Positions 28,418-38,216 are shown, numbered from the stretch's first letter. The stretch is 64,000 nucleotides of DNA from Azophilus sp026709365 (GCA_965200175.1 OZ241345.1:2728001-2792000); one strand, 5' to 3'. Made by a program: numbers and translations. The notes: generated by a model not told the origin, from the letters alone.

Positions 28418-29502
28418 CCGATGCGGCGCAGCCCCAGGACGCCCAGCGCCCAGCACAGGGCGATGGGGATGCCGACCGCCAAGGACGGCGCCAACCCATA
28501 GACCGCAGCCATCGGCGCAAACAGATCCTGCAGGTACTTGAACGACAGGCCGGCAACGATCCCGGCGCTGATCCGCACCCCGATGCCGACGTCGCGCAAT
28601 GGGCCGAGCACCGAGGCCAAGGCCAGCAGAACCAAGCCGAACAGGGCGGCCGGCTGCAGGCACTTGCTCCAGAAGGCGATGAGCTGGGAAGTGGCGTCCA
28701 AGCCCTCGCGCTGCAGGTAGCTGATCTGGCGGCGCAGGTCGGGCAGGGACAGCTTGCGGGCATCCAGGCGCAGCCGCTCGCTGATCAGGCCGGGTTCGAT
28801 CCGGCTGCGCCAAACCCGTTCCGAGAACGGCTGCGCCACCAGCTCATCGTCGCCCAGTCGGGTTTCCAAGCCGTCGCGCAGAATCCAGTCCTCGCCGGCA
28901 TCGGCTGCGCCCAGATGCTCGGCGCGCGCGGCCTCCCGGATCAGCGACAAGCGCCCGCGGTCATTGAGCCAGTACTGGCGCACGCCCAGCAAGTCGCCAT
29001 CGCCATCCACGGCTTCGACATGCATGTAGAGCGAGCCTTCGCGGTACCAGTGCCCGCCTTCGAACTCGATGCCGGCGCCGCCCCGCAGGATGCGCGCCTT
29101 ATGGGCTTCCGCCGCGGCCTCGGTGGCCGGCGCGATCCATTCGCCCGTGGCCAGGCCAAGCGTCCAAGCCAAGGCGACCGCCCAGGCCGTGGCGCCGGCC
29201 AAGCGACGCACCGACACCCCGGCGGCCCGCAGAGCCACCAATTCCGACTGGCTGGCCAGCCTGCCCAAGCCGATCAAGCTGCCGAGAAACAGGACGTAGG
29301 GCAGCGTTTCCCAAGCCCGCCGCGGCAGGGTCAGGATGACGTACCAAGCCGCGTCAAGCGGTCCGTAGGCGCTGTGCCCTTCGCCGAGCTCCTCGATGAG
29401 GGCGAAGATCGCGACCAAGGCGGTGAGCGCCAGCAGCACCACCGCAGCGGCGCTCAGCACGGTCCGGCACAGATAGCGGTCGATCCGAGACAGGGGGATC
29501 AT
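28414..29502 (-). CDS. lptG: LPS export ABC transporter permease LptG
   Basis: Inner-membrane half of LptB2FG, which pulls lipopolysaccharide out of the membrane for transport. 362 residues: TM1 at about residues 12-34, TMs 2-3 around 60-125 (PYVLFLGSLIGLGRLASQSELVALRAAGVS is the conserved coupling region), a periplasmic beta-jellyroll, then three C-terminal helices ending GVLGLRRIG. ATG at 29502 overlaps the lptF stop (ATGA). LptB, the ATPase, is not in the window. Confidence 0.93.
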   Translation of the reverse strand: MIPLSRIDRYLCRTVLSAAAVVLLALTALVAIFALIEELGEGHSAYGPLDAAWYVILTLPRRAWETLPYVLFLGSLIGLGRLASQSELVALRAAGVSVRRLAGATAWAVALAWTLGLATGEWIAPATEAAAEAHKARILRGGAGIEFEGGHWYREGSLYMHVEAVDGDGDLLGVRQYWLNDRGRLSLIREAARAEHLGAADAGEDWILRDGLETRLGDDELVAQPFSERVWRSRIEPGLISERLRLDARKLSLPDLRRQISYLQREGLDATSQLIAFWSKCLQPAALFGLVLLALASVLGPLRDVGIGVRISAGIVAGLSFKYLQDLFAPMAAVYGLAPSLAVGIPIALCWALGVLGLRRIG

Positions 29503-30599
29503 TGACGGGCTGGCCTGGCGCTGTGCGCCAAGGCCGCAGCGGCAATGGCGGCGAACAGGGCATGGGCGGGCCACAGGCCGGCAACGGCGGGCAGGTGGCC
29601 GGACAGAACGGCGTTCTGGTTGGCCAGCAGCGCCAGGTAGTAGGCCACCAGCGTCGCCATGCTGGGCAGCACCCGGCCGAATCGGCCCTGGCGGGGCTTG
29701 ACCGGCGCCAGCCCTACCGCCATGAGCGCGCTGATCAGCGTGAACGCGGGCAGGGCCAAGCGCCAGTGCAGTTCCGCCGCCGCTGCGGCGTCGGCTCGCT
29801 GCCACAAGGCGGCCGAGGACAGGGCTTCGGGCTTCACGCGCCTCGAAGCCGCCACGTCGGTGTCGATCCTCTGGCTTAAGGTGGAGAACTCGATCACTTG
29901 GCGCCGCAGGCCCTCCGGGCGCCGGCTGGGATGGCTGACAGGCTCCTGGCTGTGTCTGATGCCGTCGCCGAGCACTAGGAATTGGCTGCCCGTGCGCTGA
30001 TCCATGTGACGTGCGGCTTGCTTGGCCCAGATCGTGACCAGCGGCTCGCCCTTGCCGCGCTCGAAGATGAACACGCCGCCCAGGGTTTGGCCGTCATCGC
30101 TGACGGTTTCGGCGTAGAGCGTGCGCTGGCGCTGGCCCCCACCAAAGGCGTTGAAGGCGCCGACGCCCAAGCGGTCGAAACCCGCCTTGGCGCGCTGCTC
30201 GATGAGGAAGCGGTCCAAGGCGGCGTTGCGGTCGGGCGTGATCCAAAGCGAAAGGGCGCCGACGCCGACAGCGAGCAGCGTTGCGGACGGCAGGATCCAA
30301 GCCAGCAGCCGCCAGGTTCCCGCGCCGCTGCTGCGCAGAACCGCCATCTCCTGCTCGGCGTGCAGCCTGCCGACCGTCAACAGCACGGCGATGTGGAAGG
30401 CGAACGGCGCAATGAGCTGCACGAAACCCGGCAGGCGCAGCGCCATGATGGCCATCAGGTCGCCGGCGGCGAACTTGCCCGCAACCGCCTCCTGCAAGTA
30501 GCCAATGAAGCGCCCGCCGACCGCCACGGCAAACAGCACCAGCAGGGTGGCCACGAAAACGGCGAGCAACTCGCGGTTGATGTGCCTCGCGGCGATCAT
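29499..30599 (-). CDS. lptF: LPS export ABC transporter permease LptF
   Basis: Partner of LptG. 366 residues from the ATG at 30599 (MIAARHINRELLAVFVAT), which gives the usual N-terminus; 16 more codons are open upstream. Coupling region LHAEQEMAVLRSSGAG near residue 75, a central periplasmic domain, and C-terminal helices. In many gammaproteobacteria pepA is divergent from lptF; here the 213-bp upstream gap holds no such gene, and a decayed lipoprotein gene follows in the same direction. Confidence 0.92.
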   Translation of the reverse strand: MIAARHINRELLAVFVATLLVLFAVAVGGRFIGYLQEAVAGKFAAGDLMAIMALRLPGFVQLIAPFAFHIAVLLTVGRLHAEQEMAVLRSSGAGTWRLLAWILPSATLLAVGVGALSLWITPDRNAALDRFLIEQRAKAGFDRLGVGAFNAFGGGQRQRTLYAETVSDDGQTLGGVFIFERGKGEPLVTIWAKQAARHMDQRTGSQFLVLGDGIRHSQEPVSHPSRRPEGLRRQVIEFSTLSQRIDTDVAASRRVKPEALSSAALWQRADAAAAAELHWRLALPAFTLISALMAVGLAPVKPRQGRFGRVLPSMATLVAYYLALLANQNAVLSGHLPAVAGLWPAHALFAAIAAAALAHSARPARQ

Positions 30600-30812
30600 C
30601 AAGCCATTATGGCCGATTATCTTGGCTACGTACCGATCGCCCAGCATCGCGAGCCCAAGGGAAGTCGTATGATGCTTGCCCCGACCCGTTGTGGCAGCCC
30701 GATATGAAGACTATCTCGCTGCTCCTCATCAATTGGGCGCAGGACTACTCAATCAAGTCTTGGGTTTGTCCTACCAAGAGATCCGAGGCGCGGCCGTCAA
30801 TCCTCGGACCAT

Positions 30813-32569
30813 TTAATTCCTGCGTGGAGCTGTGGAGGCCCAAGCCGTCTCAGGCATGGGGTAGCCGTGCCTGTCCAGCCAAATCTCGAACACGAAGCCC
30901 TGAGTGAGCTTAGAGTCCGCTTCTTGGAATAAAGCCACATCGGATTCGTTGCCCGCAGGGCCTGACTTGGAACTGATGGCTACAACATCGGGCTGGTCTG
31001 CCACTAGTGAACGGCTTGCGCGGGTGTAGCGCCATGGACAGGATACGTCCATGCGGTGGCAGTTTTGGCGAATCCGGGCATCACCCTCCCCCACGAACTT
31101 ACGGAGTGCCCATTGGGAAGGTGCGTGTTGTTCCGGGGGAGCGCCTCCCGTGCCGTCTGAACCATGGCCGCTGAGATCACCTGCGCCGAAAACGTTCTCA
31201 AGATAAAAGTAATCGCTGATGTGTTGTGGTGCGGTATCAGTCCCACAGCCCATGAAACTTGGAATACGGCTTTGCGTATCTTGGCGAATGAAGCCGGCGG
31301 GGTTCCCCCAAATGAGCGATGATAGATCCTACGTCTAGCTCTTCACCCTTCCTACCAGTTCGGACGATGGTTGTTACGGTATTTCCGCTAAGACCAGCAA
31401 ACCCATTTGCCCAGCCCACTTGAGCAAAGTCCTCATATATGGCCACAATGGTCTTGCGGTTCATATCCCAATTCTCATCGACAATACCCTGTGCTTTGGC
31501 GGCCTCATATGTAGCTCTTCGGATGGCAGCGTGGGTACCATCGACACCATCGACGTTGTATTCAATCGGCTCTTCAATCACCAACTCATGCGTCCGTATC
31601 TGAACCCGCTCCCTGTTAATCGGCAGCCAATCCAAGGCGGGCGTCATGCATCCGTTGGGACAATCCGGTATCTCCCCTTTCAACACATACTCCTGCCCGT
31701 CCTTAACAATCGTCATCGTCACCGCCGTCAGGTTGAACCGGAACGGGGCCAACGGATAGCCCTTTGGCAGACGCGGCGCATTCTCCAACGGCCGAGCCTT
31801 ATTGTTTGCCGGTTCGTCGCCGCTCAGGCGCTTGTTGGGGTCAAGGTTGAGCACCACCCGCACGTACTCCCCAAACACCGCAGCCGGGGCCTTGAACTCG
31901 TGTATCGCCTTGTAGCGGAGCGTTGAGTAGGAGTCGTCGTATGGCTCGCGCAGATACTTCAAGGGCGAGAGCGTCGGATGGGGCCTGTTGTTGCGGTCAA
32001 GCACCAGCGCCTCCACCTCGATATGCCCGCCTTCCGGTACGAAGTGGGCCTGCACCTCGGCCCTGATGGCCCCCGGCTTGCCGCTGATGATGGGCACTTC
32101 CGAGGCGGGCTTCCACTCGGTGGCCCCAATCTTCACGCTCTGGTAGGCGTCAACGTTGCCAAACACCACGTCGGTGGGTTGAACGCAAGTGCTGCGAATG
32201 GGCAGTGATTTGCTCACCTGCTCATGCCGCACGGTAATGCTCCCGGTGCGCTCCCCCGGAGACTGGCAAGGCTTGGCGTTGAGCGGAATGCGGAGCGTGT
32301 AGCCGGGAGCCAGCATCCCGTACTCGGTGTCCGGCGCGACAATCCAGTCGGAGTCGGTGGATACCTTGAACAGCCAAGGCTCATCAACCAGCACCTCATC
32401 GCTGCTGATGGTGAGCGGCACTTGAAGAAGTGGGGGCGATGTTCCAGTCAGAGCATCAGAACACCAAATCAGGCACGTCATAAAGGGAAATCTTCTCCAA
32501 GCACCCGCTCAGGAGAAGGATGGGTATGAGGACGAAGATTCGAGCTTTGACGACGATTATTTGTCGCAA
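30813..32569 (-). pseudogene. Decayed lipoprotein gene, possibly a metallopeptidase
   Basis: Three reading-frame pieces run in order. Piece 1 (TTG at 32569 to about 32450) gives a clean lipoprotein signal, MRQIIVVKARIFVLIPILL then LSGC, and stops shortly after. Piece 2 (to 31237) carries about 400 residues beginning TSPPLLQVPLTISSDEVLV and reaching GSIIAH. Piece 3 (to 30813) is entered near 31300 with WGNPAGFIRQD, then PSFMGCGTD and VFGAGDLSGHGSDG. GSIIAH followed in another frame by PSFMG resembles the end of a zinc peptidase (IIAHE-GH ... SIMGYG), but the HExxH itself cannot be read. At least two frameshifts, or sequencing errors, are needed. GC is lower than in the neighbours. Confidence 0.6.
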
Positions 32570-32760
32570 GTTTCCTAACGGCGCTGCCCCAGGATCGCGC
32601 TACGGGTCACATTGCTGCGACTACCGTTGGAATCCCCGCGCCTAGCGCCTCCGTATCCAAATGTTGGCCCACGATTGTACACGGATGCGCCGCAGGCAAT
32701 AGCTTTCTGCTCGGATCTGAACAGAACACCCTGCAGCGCAACTCCCTCGCCGAAGGAGTA

Positions 32761-32931
32761 GTGGCTCAGTTTGACTCACGTCATCGTCGTGATTCGGTCG
32801 AGGGCGGGACGCGCTCGCTCCGAGGATCTCGCCCGAAGCAGGTGTTTCGTCCCCGAAGGGCATCCTGCCCTAGCAGTGGCGCTCGTCAGAGCGCCGCCCG
32901 CTCAAGCCCAGCCAAAGTCAAACGGAGCCAC
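32761..32931 (+). mobile_element. MITE-like element, copy 2
   Basis: 171-bp non-coding element with inverted ends GTGGCTCAGTTTGACT and AAGTCAAACGGAGCCAC (one mismatch), flanked by TA on both sides (32759-32760 and 32932-32933), as expected for insertion at a TA. It aligns end to end with copy 1 read in reverse. With the hairpin repeat that follows it fills the gap 32570-33050; 32570-32760 shows nothing recognisable. Confidence 0.75.
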
Positions 32932-32935
32932 TACC

Positions 32936-33013
32936 GAACCTGACCGAGGCGACGAGCGCGGAGTTTCGCGCCAGCGAAACTCCAACCGCCTCTCGCCCTC
33001 TGGGCGAGAGGCG
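32936..33013 (+). repeat. Two-hairpin repeat, copy 4
   Basis: Hairpin 1 GGAGTTTCGC-GCCA-GCGAAACTCC (32960-32983), hairpin 2 CGCCTCTCGCCC-TCT-GGGCGAGAGGCG (32987-33013), a perfect 12-bp stem. It ends 37 bp before the anbu start and could lie in its 5' UTR. The left framework is shortened, perhaps by the adjoining MITE. Confidence 0.85.
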
Positions 33014-33050
33014 CGTTGACTTGATTGCAGCGAGCGCGTACAACAGCGCC

Positions 33051-33818
33051 ATGACTTACTGCTTGGCCGTCGCCGTTGACGCGGGCTTGGTGTTCGTATC
33101 GGACTCACGCACCAACGCCGGCGTGGACCAGATCAGCACCTACAGCAAGATGCATCGGTTTCATCTGGGCCGGGACCGCTTTTTCGTCGTTCTGAGCGCC
33201 GGCAACCTAGCCACCACCCAAGGGGTGATGGCGGAGGTCGAGCGGGATATCGAGGGGGCGGCGCGCCGGGGCCTGAACCAGGCGGAGAGCCTGAACCGGG
33301 CGGCGGAGTACATCGGCGCCCTGTCCGTGGCCGAGCAGAACAAGCACCAGCAGACCCGTCAGGACAAGGACTTCGTGCCGGAAGCCTCCTTCATCCTCGG
33401 CGGCCAAGTCGGCGAGGACGCTCCCGGCATCGTCCACATCTACCCCGAGGGCAACTTTGTCCGCGCCAGCGCGGCCACGCCCTATCTGCAGATCGGCGAG
33501 GTGAAGTACGGACGACCCATTCTCGACCGCATCATTGACCGGTCCACCCCGTTGAACGCCGCCCTGATGTGCGCCTTGGTTTCCATGGACTCGACCATGC
33601 GCAGCAGCGCGGCGGTCGGCCCGCCGATCGAGTACCTCATCCAGCCCGCCGGAACTTTCGGCCTGGGGCTGCACAACAGCTTGGCGGAGGACGATGAGTA
33701 CCTTGTTGAGTTGAGGCGATCCTGGGCGACGAACGTGCGCGCGGCGTTTGACGCCCTGCCCGAGGCGCCGGGCATTGGCGAAGCGCCGGCCACAGTCACC
33801 CGCATCGGTACGCCTTAA
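33051..33818 (+). CDS. anbu: Anbu, proteasome beta-like peptidase
   Basis: Ntn-hydrolase of the bacterial proteasome-homologue Anbu family, thought to form open helical assemblies. The start at 33051 gives MTYC, putting the nucleophile Thr at position 2 once Met is removed. The expected partners are Asp18 (VSDSRTNAGVD) and Lys33 (TYSKMHRF). LSAGNLATTQG near residue 54 and SASFILGG-like EASFILGGQ near 115 also fit; 255 residues is normal. Usual Anbu operons add a transglutaminase-like gene, an alpha-E gene and a circularly permuted ATP-grasp gene. None is adjacent here: holC and valS follow. Natural substrates are not known. Confidence 0.9.
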   Translation: MTYCLAVAVDAGLVFVSDSRTNAGVDQISTYSKMHRFHLGRDRFFVVLSAGNLATTQGVMAEVERDIEGAARRGLNQAESLNRAAEYIGALSVAEQNKHQQTRQDKDFVPEASFILGGQVGEDAPGIVHIYPEGNFVRASAATPYLQIGEVKYGRPILDRIIDRSTPLNAALMCALVSMDSTMRSSAAVGPPIEYLIQPAGTFGLGLHNSLAEDDEYLVELRRSWATNVRAAFDALPEAPGIGEAPATVTRIGTP

Positions 33819-33845
33819 CCTGCAAAGCATGTCCGTAGCCCGTTG

Positions 33846-34295
33846 ATGCGATTGGACTTCTATATCCTGCAGGATGTGGAGCGCCAAGCCATGCTGCGCT
33901 TCGCCTGCCGATTGGCCGCAAAAGCCGTGGCCGCCGGCAAGCTGATCTACGTCCATGCGCAAGGCGATGCGCAAGCCGAGGACTTTGACGACCTGCTCTG
34001 GTGCTGCCCGCCGAACCGGATGATTCCCCATGGCTTGGCCGGCCAGCCGGCCGCCGAAGGCGCGCCGGTGGTCGTGGGCAGCGCCCCGGAGCTGGCGCAG
34101 GACATGGATTGGGCCGCCCAGGGACTGCTGATCAACCTGTCCGATGCGGCGCCTGCCTTCATGGACCGTTTCGAGCGGGCCGCGGAGATCGTCGTTGGCG
34201 AGAACCTAGCGTCCGGACGGGCTCGCTACCGTCTCTACCGCGACCGCGGCTACGCCCTGTCCACTCACGAGATGGACGACTGGGAGGGGACATGA
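33846..34295 (+). CDS. holC: DNA polymerase III chi subunit
   Basis: Clamp-loader accessory protein that links the replicase to SSB. 150 residues; LDFYILQDVERQAMLRFACRLAAKAV at the N-terminus (two segments LDFYIL and RFACRLAAKA), DFDDLLWCCPPNRMIPHGL near residue 47 and a C-terminal RYRLYRDRGYAL fit HolC. ATG at 33846 is preferred over the preceding TTG. The order holC-valS is the common gammaproteobacterial one, but pepA, which usually precedes them, is absent and anbu stands in its place. Confidence 0.88.
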   Translation: MRLDFYILQDVERQAMLRFACRLAAKAVAAGKLIYVHAQGDAQAEDFDDLLWCCPPNRMIPHGLAGQPAAEGAPVVVGSAPELAQDMDWAAQGLLINLSDAAPAFMDRFERAAEIVVGENLASGRARYRLYRDRGYALSTHEMDDWEGT

Positions 34296-34399
34296 GCCCG
34301 CAGCCACCCGCAGCCCGGCGCGCCGATGGCGAAGGAGCCGCCAGCCCGGTGCCGGGCCGTCCCCGCTTGTTCCGGAAATGCCCAGGGCGGAGGGTTTGA
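34292..34399 (+). CDS. Possible 35-residue coupling ORF between holC and valS
   Basis: ATG at 34292 overlaps the holC stop (ATGA) and the TGA at 34397-34399 abuts the valS GTG. The product (MSPQPPAARRADGEG...) is Pro/Arg-rich and unlike any protein I know. It may exist only to carry ribosomes from holC to valS; there is no proof of function. Confidence 0.3.
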   Translation: MSPQPPAARRADGEGAASPVPGRPRLFRKCPGRRV

Positions 34400-37168
34400 G
34401 TGGAGGCAAGCTTCAATCCCCACGCCATCGAGAGGGCCATCTACCAAGGTTGGGAGGCAGCTGGCCACTTTGCGCCGAAGGCATCCGGGCAGGGCTACTG
34501 CATCGTCATTCCGCCGCCCAACGTCACCGGCAGCCTGCACATGGGACATGCCTTCCAGCACACCCTGATGGATGCGCTGATCCGCCATCAACGGATGCGG
34601 GGCCGCGCCGCGCTTTGGCAGATGGGCACCGACCATGCGGGCATCTCCACTCAAATGCTGGTGGAGCGGCAACTGAACGCCGAGGGCAAGACCCGCCACC
34701 AACTCGGCCGCGACCGTTTCATCGAGCGGGTTTGGCAATGGAAGGGAGAGTCCGGCGGCAACATCTCCCAGCAGCTGCGGCGCATGGGCTCATCCCTCGA
34801 CTGGTCGCGGGAGCGCTTCACGTTGGACGCCGGATTCTCCCGGGCCGTCATGGAGGTCTTTGTCCGGCTGCATGAGGAGGGCCTCATCTACCGCGGCCAG
34901 CGGCTGGTGAACTGGGATCCCGCTCTGGGCACCGCCATCTCCGACCTGGAGGTGATCAACGTGGAGGAGCAGGGCAGCCTTTGGCACTTTCGCTACCCGC
35001 TTTGCGGCGGCGCCCGCACCGCCGACGGCAAGGACCACTTGGTGGTGGCAACCACCCGCCCGGAGACCATGCTCGGCGATACCGCGGTGGCGGTGCATCC
35101 GCAAGATGAGCGTTTCCGCGCCCTGATCGGCCAACGGGCGCGCCTGCCCTTGGTGGGCCGGGAGTTGCCGATCATCGCCGACGAGGCCGTGGATCCGGCC
35201 TTTGGCTCCGGCTGCGTCAAGATCACCCCCGCCCACGACTTCAACGACTACGAAATGGGGTTGCGGCACGGCTTGGCGATGATCAACGTGCTTACCGCCG
35301 AGGCGGCCATCAACGACAGCGCCCCGGCCGCCTACCGGGGCTTGGACCGCCTTGCGGCGCGGCAGCGCATCGTCGCCGACCTGGACGCCTTGGGCCTGCT
35401 TGAACAGGTGCAGGCGCACAGCCTCATGGCGCCTCGGGGCGACCGCTCGGAGGCAATCATCGAACCCCGGCTCACCGATCAGTGGTTCGTGCGCATTGCC
35501 CCGCTGGCGGAGCCGGCCATCAAGGCCGTGCGGGAGGGCCGGGTTGAGTTCGTCCCCAAGCAGTACGAGAACACCTACTTCGCTTGGATGCGCGACATCA
35601 AGGACTGGTGCATCAGCCGCCAGCAGTGGTGGGGCCATCGCATCCCGGCCTGGTACGGCCCGGACGGCGCCATCCACGTGGGCCAGGACGAGGCCGACGC
35701 CCGCCATCGCGCAGGCCTGGCGGCGGACGTGCCGCTCCGGCAGGAGGAGGACGTGCTGGAGACCTGGTTCTCCTCCGCGCTGTGGAGCTTCGCCACCCTG
35801 GGCTGGCCGGAACGCACCCAAGCGCTGGCGCGCTTCCACCCGACCGACGTGCTGGTGACCGGCCACGACATCATCTTCTTTTGGGTGGCCCGCATGATCA
35901 TGATGGCGCTCAAGTTCACCGGCGAAGTGCCGTTCCGGCAGGTTTACATCCACGGCTTGGTGCGTGATGCGGAGGGCCGCAAGATGTCCAAGACCAAGGG
36001 CAACGGCTTGGATCCCCTGGACCTGATCGACGGCATCGGCTTGGAGGCGCTGGTGGCCAAGCGCACCGGCAACCTCACCCAGCCACACTTGGCGCCGGGC
36101 ATTGAGAAGGCCACGCGGCGGGACTATCCCAACGGCATTCCGTCCTACGGCACCGATGCGCTACGCTTCACCTTCTGCGCCCTGGCCTCCACGGGCCGCG
36201 ACGTGCGCTTCGACCTCGCCCGCACCGAGGGCTACCGCAACTTCTGCAACAAGCTCTGGAACGCGGCGCGGTTCGTGTTGATGAATACCGAAGGCAAGGA
36301 CCTTTCGGCAGCCGGGGAGCCGGGCCTGCCCGACCGCTGGATACGCTCCCGCGCCCGGCGGATGGTCGCCCGCGCCGCCGAGGCGCTGGATGCCTATCGA
36401 TTCGATCTGTACGCCGGCGCGATCCACGAGTTCGCTTGGCGCGAATACTGCGACTGGTATCTGGAACTGGCCAAGCCCCTGCTCTGGGACGAGGGCGCGG
36501 ACCCCGACCGCCAGGCGGCCACCCGGCGCACTCTGCTGGAGGTGCTGGAGCTGCTGCTGCGCGCCGCCCATCCGGTGATGCCGTTCATCACCGAGGCGAT
36601 TTGGCGCGAAGTGGCCCCGTTGCTGGACATCGACGGCGACACCATCATGCTGCGCCCGTTCCCCGAAGCCGATGACCTGTCCGCCGACCCGGAGGCCGAC
36701 GCCGCCATCGACTGGCTCAAGGCGGTGGTTGCGGCCTTGCGCAACATCCGCGGCGAGGCGGGCATCAAGCCCGGCCAAACCGTGCGGGTGCTGCTTGCGG
36801 GCGGCGGCGCCCGGGACCGGGAGCTGGCGGCGCTATCGGGTGCGTTGGTGCAGCGCCTGGCCAAGGTCGAATCCATCGACTGGCTCGCCGAGGCCGACGC
36901 GGCGCCCGGCAGCGCCTTGGGCCTGGTCGGCGAGCTGCGCATCCTGGTGCCCCTGGCCGGCCTGATCGACTTGGATGCCGAGCGCGCCCGCCTGCAAAAG
37001 GCCATCGACCGCAAGCGAGGCGAGCTCAACCGCTTGGGGACCAAGCTCGCCAATGAGAAATTCATCGCCAACGCGCCGCCGCAGGTGGTCGAGCAGGAAC
37101 GCCTCAAGGCCAGCGAAGCGGAGGCTCGGCTACAGGTGTTGGAGGCCCAAGCGGCCTCGTTGGGATAG
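34400..37168 (+). CDS. valS: Valyl-tRNA synthetase
   Basis: Charges tRNA(Val). Class I motif HMGHAF within PPPNVTGSLHMGHAF near residue 38, the editing domain with TTRPETMLGD near 218, KMSKTKGN near 528, anticodon-binding domain after 620, and the C-terminal coiled coil (LDAERARLQKAIDRKRGEL...) near 855-920. GTG start at 34400 directly follows the small ORF. 922 residues, normal. Confidence 0.96.
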   Translation: MEASFNPHAIERAIYQGWEAAGHFAPKASGQGYCIVIPPPNVTGSLHMGHAFQHTLMDALIRHQRMRGRAALWQMGTDHAGISTQMLVERQLNAEGKTRHQLGRDRFIERVWQWKGESGGNISQQLRRMGSSLDWSRERFTLDAGFSRAVMEVFVRLHEEGLIYRGQRLVNWDPALGTAISDLEVINVEEQGSLWHFRYPLCGGARTADGKDHLVVATTRPETMLGDTAVAVHPQDERFRALIGQRARLPLVGRELPIIADEAVDPAFGSGCVKITPAHDFNDYEMGLRHGLAMINVLTAEAAINDSAPAAYRGLDRLAARQRIVADLDALGLLEQVQAHSLMAPRGDRSEAIIEPRLTDQWFVRIAPLAEPAIKAVREGRVEFVPKQYENTYFAWMRDIKDWCISRQQWWGHRIPAWYGPDGAIHVGQDEADARHRAGLAADVPLRQEEDVLETWFSSALWSFATLGWPERTQALARFHPTDVLVTGHDIIFFWVARMIMMALKFTGEVPFRQVYIHGLVRDAEGRKMSKTKGNGLDPLDLIDGIGLEALVAKRTGNLTQPHLAPGIEKATRRDYPNGIPSYGTDALRFTFCALASTGRDVRFDLARTEGYRNFCNKLWNAARFVLMNTEGKDLSAAGEPGLPDRWIRSRARRMVARAAEALDAYRFDLYAGAIHEFAWREYCDWYLELAKPLLWDEGADPDRQAATRRTLLEVLELLLRAAHPVMPFITEAIWREVAPLLDIDGDTIMLRPFPEADDLSADPEADAAIDWLKAVVAALRNIRGEAGIKPGQTVRVLLAGGGARDRELAALSGALVQRLAKVESIDWLAEADAAPGSALGLVGELRILVPLAGLIDLDAERARLQKAIDRKRGELNRLGTKLANEKFIANAPPQVVEQERLKASEAEARLQVLEAQAASLG

Positions 37169-37272
37169 TTCCTAAGCCCGACTTTTTTAGGGCGAGGAGT
37201 TTCGCAACGCGGACCGCGGCCTTGCGAGTTGAGTAAGGCTCGCATGAGTGTGCGCAATGTGATGCATCCAAG

Positions 37273-38045
37273 TCAGGCACTCGCCCAAACCGTCAGCCTC
37301 AGTTCCTCGCCGAAAAGCTCGTACTTGGGCGTCCGCCCGGAGTGGGCCTTGCCGCGCTCCAGTATCTTGCGCACGCCCTCGCCTCGGGATTCCAGGAAGA
37401 CATCCCCAGTCCGCCTGCTGCGGATTCGGGACAGGAAGCTGACCAAGAGCTGATTGCGGGTGTGGGTCCGGTAGGCCATGTCCTCCAAGGTGATCGTGTT
37501 CGGCAGGCCTCCTGGGCTGTACAACTCCAAACGGTCCGCGAATAGGAAAAGCCTTATCTTAGAGCCGGAAAGAGCGTAGTCCCGATGGGCGGCGGCATTG
37601 ACGACCGCCTCGTCCAGCACGTCGATGTCGTAGGGCGGGGCGGCGCTCGATCGTTCGCTGGAGCGCCCTTGACTCATGAAATGGGCCGCAAAGGCGATTG
37701 CGCCGTCTATCTGTTCGGCCAGTGGGCCGCTGAACTGCTCGGCATGAACCAACTCCTCGGAGGAGAGCGCCGTGCCGCCGTATTGCGCCGCCTCGATGAA
37801 CGCCGAGGGGAGGTTTCGACCGCCTCGTGGCGGGACTTGGGAATGCCCTCGATGCTGCCGTCGTCGCCAACGCCTAGGAACAGCGCCCCGCCGGCCGCGT
37901 TGGCGAAGGCCACCAACTCCCCGGCCATTGACTCGGCTGCCGGATCGACCACGCTGTGCCGCCCGAATCTGAGCGTCTTGAATTCGGACACGCCATCCTC
38001 GCCGGCGCGCAGCTGATTGAGGATTTGATCTTGGGCTTCAAACAT
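37273..38045 (-). pseudogene. Broken AlbA_2 / RecG-like ATP-binding regulator
   Basis: The N-terminal piece (38045 to about 37815) has the Schlafen/AlbA_2 pattern: VSEFKTLRFG, AGELVAFANAAGGALFLGVGDDG, IEGIPKSRHE. The frame then shifts. The C-terminal piece, entered near 37815 with SAFIEAAQYGGTALSSEEL, has VLDEAVVNAAAHRDYALSGSKI and LYSPGGLPNTITLEDM, the ATPase-like part, and ends at 37273. About 100 residues expected between the two halves are also missing, so an internal deletion as well as a frameshift is likely. Such proteins are often encoded next to mobile or defence genes; this one is probably dead. Confidence 0.75.
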
Positions 38046-38115
38046 AGGCGGGCTCGCTTTGGGGACATTCTAAGGCAATGCCACCGGCACGGAACGCCAC
38101 GAGGCATCTGGGCTC

Positions 38116-38212
38116 CATGTGCAGGCTAAGATGCACATCGGAGTCTGGCCCCAACGACGAGCACGGAGTTTCGCGCCAGCGAAACTCAAACGCGCCCGCC
38201 TCGCGGGCGCGC
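38116..38212 (+). repeat. Two-hairpin repeat, copy 5
   Basis: Hairpin 1 at 38165-38188 (GGAGTTTCGC-GCCA-GCGAAACTCA, outer pair lost), hairpin 2 CGCGCCCGC-CTC-GCGGGCGCG at 38191-38211, perfect. First of a tandem pair in the gap 38046-38392. Confidence 0.83.
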
Positions 38213-38216
38213 GCTA

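Noticed and set aside
30689..30907. Small plus-strand gene between lptF and the decayed lipoprotein gene
   Set aside because: No ribosome site or recognisable motif and it runs into the 3' end of the minus-strand remnant.
24957..33818. Linking the transglutaminase-like gene with anbu as one Anbu system
   Set aside because: They are 7 kb apart with unrelated genes between, and this exported transglutaminase-like protein is not of the type I associate with Anbu operons.
37168..37195. T-run after valS as an intrinsic terminator
   Set aside because: The only stem around it is four base pairs and encloses the T-run instead of preceding it.
37190..37210. Possible eighth copy of the two-hairpin repeat (GGAGTTTCGC after valS)
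   Set aside because: Only the left arm of hairpin 1 is present; no partner arm, second hairpin or framework.
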